A stretch of DNA of 64,000 bases from Larimichthys crocea (Eukaryota > Chordata > Actinopteri > Sciaenidae). The stretch covers positions 26,549,954-26,613,953 of the forward strand of contig NC_040017.1 of NCBI RefSeq assembly GCF_000972845.2, written 5' to 3'. The translations under genes were made by a program, and so were the position numbers. The notes under the pieces were generated by a model. That model saw only the letters and a list, made by a program, of their open reading frames with translations. It was not told the DNA's origin and ran no database searches. Of the stretch, positions 59,107-64,000 are shown piece by piece; position 1 is the first letter of the stretch; every line of letters begins with the position of its first letter.

Positions 59107-59568
59107 TTTTTAAAAAATTTATTGCAAAATAAAATACAAATAAGCATATTCAAATACAATTACAAAAGTTGTTGCTTTCAGAACTGAGCGTAGCGTTTCT
59201 TACGTTCAAGAAGAATCGAGTGTAAACAGAACAACAAAATAAAGTAAAACAATGGAAAGTTTTAAAGAATCAAAGTAAAGGTGTAGAAAGTATTTGGCGA
59301 GTATAACCAAATTATTTATGTTATATTCTAGTTTTCTGTCCTCCATTATGAAACCAAATCTCACATTATTGTAGGTCAGGGGCGGCACATCTATATTATT
59401 ATTATAGGTTCACCAATTTTTGAAGTCTTTCCAAAACAAATCAGATGGATTACAAGAGAACATTAAATGTTCAAGTGTTTCTACTTCTGTTTTACAAAAA
59501 GCACGTTCATTACAGTCCAAATTAAATATAAGTCTTAAAAATTCACCGCAAGGATAAATGTAATTTAT
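59107..59568 (-). pseudogene. 5'-truncated L1-like LINE, ORF2 C-terminus
   Basis: On the - strand from about 59567 the frame reads YIYPCGEFLRLIFNL, then a zinc-knuckle segment with the spacing Cys-x8-His-x4-Cys (FCKTEVETLEHLMFSC), and SDLFWKDFKNW, the typical end of L1 ORF2. After a stop, 59388-59206 continues LEYNINNLVILAKYFLH, also L1-like. The 3' end is A-rich and lies toward 59107. Broken, non-functional. Confidence 0.72.
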
Positions 59569-60067
59569 TGTTTTGAAAAAAAGTGGATATTTAAAGCTGA
59601 GACACTGTGTTTAAAGCTGTTGATAGGCTATTGAGCTAAAACAAATATTTACATGAATTCATTTACACAAATTATTATTATATTACTAAAAAAATATGAA
59701 TAAAAAATATGAATATTTGAAATGTAAAAACAAGCGGTGTATGTCATGCAGCCAGTGTAGTAACATGATCCCACACTGATTTTGAGTCAATTGATCACAT
59801 GACATGGAAGCTATTGAGCTAAAACGATAATATTTACATATAAAAATTTAAAAAACTCCAGGCAAGGACCAATCACTGAAAAGGATTTCTTATATATGAA
59901 TATTTTCAGAGAGATGTCCAAAGAAATTGTGTAATGTTTCCTTTCTTCAACTAATTCCACGCGTTGCAGTGTTTCTTCCTCTCTCAATGTGGTTTTCTTT
60001 AAGAATCCATGGCTGTGATCAAATAAAATTTTGGCTTTATGTACGTATATAAGTACGTAGTAACAGA

Positions 60068-60077
60068 NNNNNNNNNN
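60068..60077. other. Assembly gap (10 N)
   Basis: Ten N bases inside AT-rich repeat sequence; the true length of the missing part is unknown. Confidence 0.99.
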
Positions 60078-60170
60078 GATTAATTGCGATTAATTACAGA
60101 ATTATTTGCGATTAATTAGTTAATTTTTTTAATCGATTGACAGCCCTAATATATATATATATATATATAT
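60078..60170. repeat. Transposon end with GATTAATTGC repeats and (AT)n run
   Basis: GCGATTAATTA words recur and lead to AATCGATTGACAGCCCTAAT, the complement of the TAGGGCTGTCAATCGATT end found on many fish DNA-transposon relics. A (TA)n run (60149-60170) follows. The partner end is not seen, perhaps lost in the gap. Confidence 0.45.
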
Positions 60171-60368
60171 GTTTAAACACAGTGTCTCTGCTTTAAATAT
60201 CTACATTTTTATTTTGAAAACAGGAAGTCGGTTCTCGCTGTAGTCTCTTCTATCTCCGTGTGTTTACTGTAAAGTCTGCAATACGGGTGCACCTGAAATG
60301 TTGATTATCCATCTTCAGACTAACTTCCCTGCGCCCTGCCCGGTGCGTAAAGCTCAGACTTTGTGCGG

Positions 60369-60422
60369 ATGAAGCTGCAAAGTTTCCAGGCTGAGCTCCA
60401 AACCAGGACGGCTGTCTCTGAG
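60369..60422 (+). other. Possible first coding exon of an unknown transcript
   Basis: A GC-richer block has ATG followed by 18 codons (MKLQSFQAELQTRTAVSE) and ends exactly at a fair donor, GAG|GTATGA. No matching second exon was found before the window ends, and no family is recognised. It may be chance. Confidence 0.15.
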
Positions 60423-60429
60423 GTATGAG

Positions 60430-61957
60430 GATTAAAACTGATTCAGCTGCAGATGATTAACATGTTTTCATCTGATCCAGGGAAAAATAATATTTTTAAT
60501 ACTTTTAGATGAACTCTTTGCAGGCTGGTTTATTCTGGATGAGTCTTCTGACCAAACAAGGCGTGTGACTACAGCTGACTAAATCCAACTCTTGTATTCT
60601 ATTATTAGACATAAAGATCACATGTTGCTCACTCAAATATGTTAGTTTCGATCAAACTTTCACGGTTACCAAACGCGTTAGTCTGATGCAATAATCCCGC
60701 AGCCTGCTGTCACTTCATGTAACTGTCTCCGTGTCAGTTTCAGAAAAAAGCCCCGCAGATGTCCCGCAGATGTCCCGCAGATGTCCCGCTGCTGCTGCGC
60801 GCTCTGACACTGAAGGTACATCGTGTTCACTCTCAGTAAATCTGCTGTAAAACTTTGTGCATCCACCAATTGTACTGATCTGTCTGTTTCAGATCTACAA
60901 ACTTTAATCTGAGTTTTCTGTAATCCTAAAAGTACAATCATTGATTTAATTAATAATCTTGTTTTACTCTTTTTCTCTTTCAAATGACGTCTGAATTAAG
61001 ATTTAAGTGTTATTAGAAATGTTGCAAATTCACCGTTCAATATATATATATATATGTAGAGAGAGACAGTATATACAGTATATCATGTAATGTTTATATG
61101 TAGATTTGTTTTGCTGTGAGAAATTCAAAGTTCACTTTATATTTTAAAGTTTAAAGTTGAAGTTGTTTCTCCTCCTCGGTCCACAGCTGCTGAATTAAAG
61201 CACATGAATGTCGAGAAGTTGTCACAGCATCTAAATTTAGCAACAGGACCTGACAGGGAGCCTCTAGAAACACTTCGAATAGATTTCAGACCTCGAAATC
61301 AAATCTGTGATTCAGTTACAGCCAATGAAAAGAGAGAAGACACTTCCTGTTTATAGTGAAAAATGTCTGCACGTTTTATTGATTACTTATTTATTTCGTG
61401 GGAGGTTGTTTGTCGTGTTGCAGTGGCAGATTTCTAACACTTGTGTGCAGTGTTGCTGCAGATTTAAACTGACTCCTCTGACTCGCTTCACAGAGTCCAT
61501 GAAGAAATCAAGTAGAAATCAGAGAGCGGTAAAAACCAGGCTGAAGATTTGTGGTTGGGTAAATGAAAAGTTTAAAGATTTCAGCAGAAATTCTTGAAGG
61601 TGTCACATCACAAAGACATTTCTTCGTACATTAAATCCGGTCTGTGAGTTTGTAACTGAGTCACAGTCCAGACGAGAGTCTTCAACTTGTGGTTGAAAAA
61701 AACCTCCAGCTGTGGTCCGCTGGATCCGGCTGTTTATGGGTGTGTCTCCATGAAGGAATCAAACACACCCAGTCTCTGCTGACTGCCGCCCAGGCTCAGA
61801 TAAATACCGCCTGATAAATCCACACCTTCTGACCGCGTGGTGTCGAAACCTAAATATACAGAACCTATGATAGGATCCACTATGAGACACTGACACGGTT
61901 TTTAGAATGAGGAACGGCCTGAGGAACATTTGCTGTACCTCACAAATATAGCTAAAC

Positions 61958-62004
<47 letters not shown>

Positions 62005-62162
62005 CTCTGAGGTATCTCCACCATGTCACTTCCCGGGGTGTAAACTATTTAGTGTAGTCAGGGGTCGTGGAACGCAAGCAGAGCCCAACCCAGGAGGTTA
62101 TTTCTGTCTCACTGTTAATCATCCAAAACTATCCAGCCTCCACCCATCCAGTGACCCACGAA

Positions 62163-62201
<39 letters not shown>

Positions 62202-64000
62202 AGTGTGAGGGAGAGGCAGGTTTAAGTTTTATACCCGAGCCTAACTGTACCTGGCAGCATGTTCTTGCTCCAGTAGACTGTGAGTGTTCGGGTGTGCAGG
62301 GATGAAATCTGCAGTAGAAACATAAAAAATTCAAAATCTGTTGAAGCTCAAACAGACGTGGACTGCAAAGAGACAAAAAATGATTTTGCTCATACGCTCA
62401 GATCGTTATGGACAGCTGTTCTGCAGTATTTGTTCTGATTACATTAATTATGATTAAGAAAATAGCTTCACAAAACAACTTCGCTAACAGCCAGACATCA
62501 ACAGGGTCAACAACACAAGACAGTCCCAGATTTACTCTTGTCCGGCGGCTTCTTGCTCTGTCTTCACGTCTAAAGCGGCTGCTGCATTGCTCACTTGCCC
62601 AGCTCCTGTTCTAGCACGACACTGGCTTTGCACCGCTCTTCCCGGTGGTCCAAAAAGTCCTGTGGTATAAACACTAACAGTCCTCACAGTGCAGGCAGCC
62701 CGGGTAACACAATAATATTTCATATTAGTGCGACAGTTTGTTCACATCTGTATTTATCACGGCTGCACCACCCAGCTAATGCTGTAATGAGCCTCTGCTG
62801 CCAGGGGACGACTTCAGTGTGTGTGTGTGTGTGTGTGTGTCGCCCATAGGACCACCCAGTAAAATTGGACACAACATTGTTTTGACAGATTGTATCTTTT
62901 GTGTTACTCTCGGTGCATTACTTCTGATTCCTCCGATCAAAATGTTTGCTGTGGGTGTGATCGAGTGAACGTGTGAAGACGGGAAGTTAATTTGAGCAGC
63001 GATTAAAACAAAAAAACAGAGAGAAAAACATGATGAAATAAAGTAATGAGAGATGCGATCAGTGAACAAGCAACAAAACAAGCAGCTTATTGAAATATCT
63101 CACGCAAAGTGTCGTGATGAGGGAAGACAAAGAAGTGTCGGATAATCTGACAAAAGAGGTGCAAACTAACAGAACAGAAAATAAAAAGGGAGTTACTTTT
63201 AATGTTTATTACTCAGATCCGTGTTTCCAGCCAAAATATGAGACGGGCGATGACAAAACAGCATTTAGCAGCGTCAACTTTACGGCAGGCTGGTGTTTTG
63301 CGTGTGGATGTGGAGAAAACTCTGAGCGAGTTGCACTTTAATTACCACGGTGTCTTCTCCGTAGACAGATGTGGTGACGAGGGTGCAGACAGTAAACGTG
63401 GACTCGTCCCTCGGCACGGCCGGTTCTCATCGTACCTGCCTGACGTCTGACGGGCTCCACTACAGTCACAGCTGGTTGTTTGTTATGTTACGATGGATGC
63501 ATGGTGATAAATGACTTTGTAATGAGTCGAACTTTATAGAGTTATAAGTTTTATAAATGTGTTTTATCCCCGTTAGCTGGTGTCTTTTCATGATGGATCA
63601 TAATAAAATAAGAATCTATGACACTTTAATAATAACTTACAGCGTGCAGGTTAATTAGAAACTGAGTCTTTAATTATGAGCCACAAGTCTCTCACTTCAT
63701 AAGTCATCTGGCCTGCAACAGTTCATTTTTAACAAGGGCGTGTCCATCAGCAACAAGTCAAATAACTACAACACTACTCCTGATAAACTTATTAAACAAT
63801 TTATTTTATAAAAGAGATGGAAGTTGGATTTTAGTGTATGAGCTTCTTCCTGCATGAAAAGAGACAAAGCATCTTCATGAGCATGAAACAAAACAAACGA
63901 ATAAAGACTTCAGGCGCTTACTTAATCCTGGAAATCCTACTGCCTAATCTGAGCTGGATTCCTCGTGTGTTTGATGCTTGTACTGTATTTCTATTTATAC
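60430..64000. other. Non-coding right end of the window
   Basis: No gene was supported. It contains an 11-bp unit ATGTCCCGCAG repeated three times (about 60757-60790), (TA)n at about 61042-61055, (CA)n at 61960-62001, (GT)n at 62163-62202 and 62817-62840. Open frames of 60-100 codons look random. Confidence 0.4.
61960..62001. repeat. (CA)n microsatellite
   Basis: Perfect CA run of about 42 bp. Confidence 0.95.

Larger units (their letters stand above)
59018..60330. mobile_element. Fold-back DNA element with L1 insertion
   Basis: The right arm (60172-60330) is the reverse complement of two separated pieces on the left, 59018-59106 and 59569-59615. The strongest block is CCCGTATTGCAGACTTTAC followed by GTAAACACACGGAGATAGAA. 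The gap between the left pieces is filled by an L1 fragment. The centre (59616-60171) is AT-rich, repeats GCTATTGAGCTAAAAC at about 59629 and 59812, and holds the assembly gap. No transposase is seen. Confidence 0.7.

Noticed and set aside
63090..63450. Overlapping plus-strand frames near the right edge
   Set aside because: Random-looking composition, no domain and no supporting splice sites.

Overview
The window is nuclear DNA of a ray-finned (teleost, probably percomorph) fish. Three spliced vertebrate genes with GT-AG introns are visible, all on the + strand. They sit in about 55 kb of AT-rich non-coding DNA full of (CA)n/(GT)n microsatellites and remnants of fish transposable elements. 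I recognise an RTE-like LINE, an L2/Rex1-like LINE, an L1, tRNA-derived SINEs, a piggyBac-type MITE, a pogo/Tigger-type MITE and several fold-back elements. No bacterial, viral or organellar gene is seen. One 10-N assembly gap lies at 60068-60077.

Layout: (1) 1-3.9 kb holds irf2bp1, an IRF2-binding-protein-family co-repressor, with two coding exons and a probable 2.3 kb 3' UTR. (2) 3.9-7.2 kb is the irf2bp1-foxa3 spacer, with a 538 bp TTAA-flanked MITE, a CTCF-like site and non-repetitive blocks that may be enhancers. (3) 7.3-11 kb holds foxa3, an endoderm/liver forkhead factor with two coding exons and a TATA-like promoter. (4) 11-50 kb is a gene desert of microsatellites and old repeats, with a few GC-richer blocks carrying HNF1-, HNF4- and FOX-like motifs. 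(5) 50-57.8 kb holds pld3, an endolysosomal phospholipase-D-fold exonuclease. It has eleven coding exons, an inferred 5' non-coding exon, and two promoter-like blocks split by a transposon with a 49-bp tandem array. (6) 57.8-64 kb is non-coding, dominated by a fold-back repeat interrupted by an L1 fragment.

The three genes do not form one pathway. The neighbourhood irf2bp1-foxa3 (and more loosely pld3) matches genes that lie together on human chromosome 19q13, which supports the paralogue assignments. The desert next to foxa3 is the natural place to look for its gut and liver enhancers. I found no convincing new biological system. The most unusual points are an intron inside the irf2bp1 RING finger, a 44-residue Gly/Ala linker in that protein, two near-perfect HNF1 palindromes in the desert, nested transposons, and the split promoter-like region of pld3.
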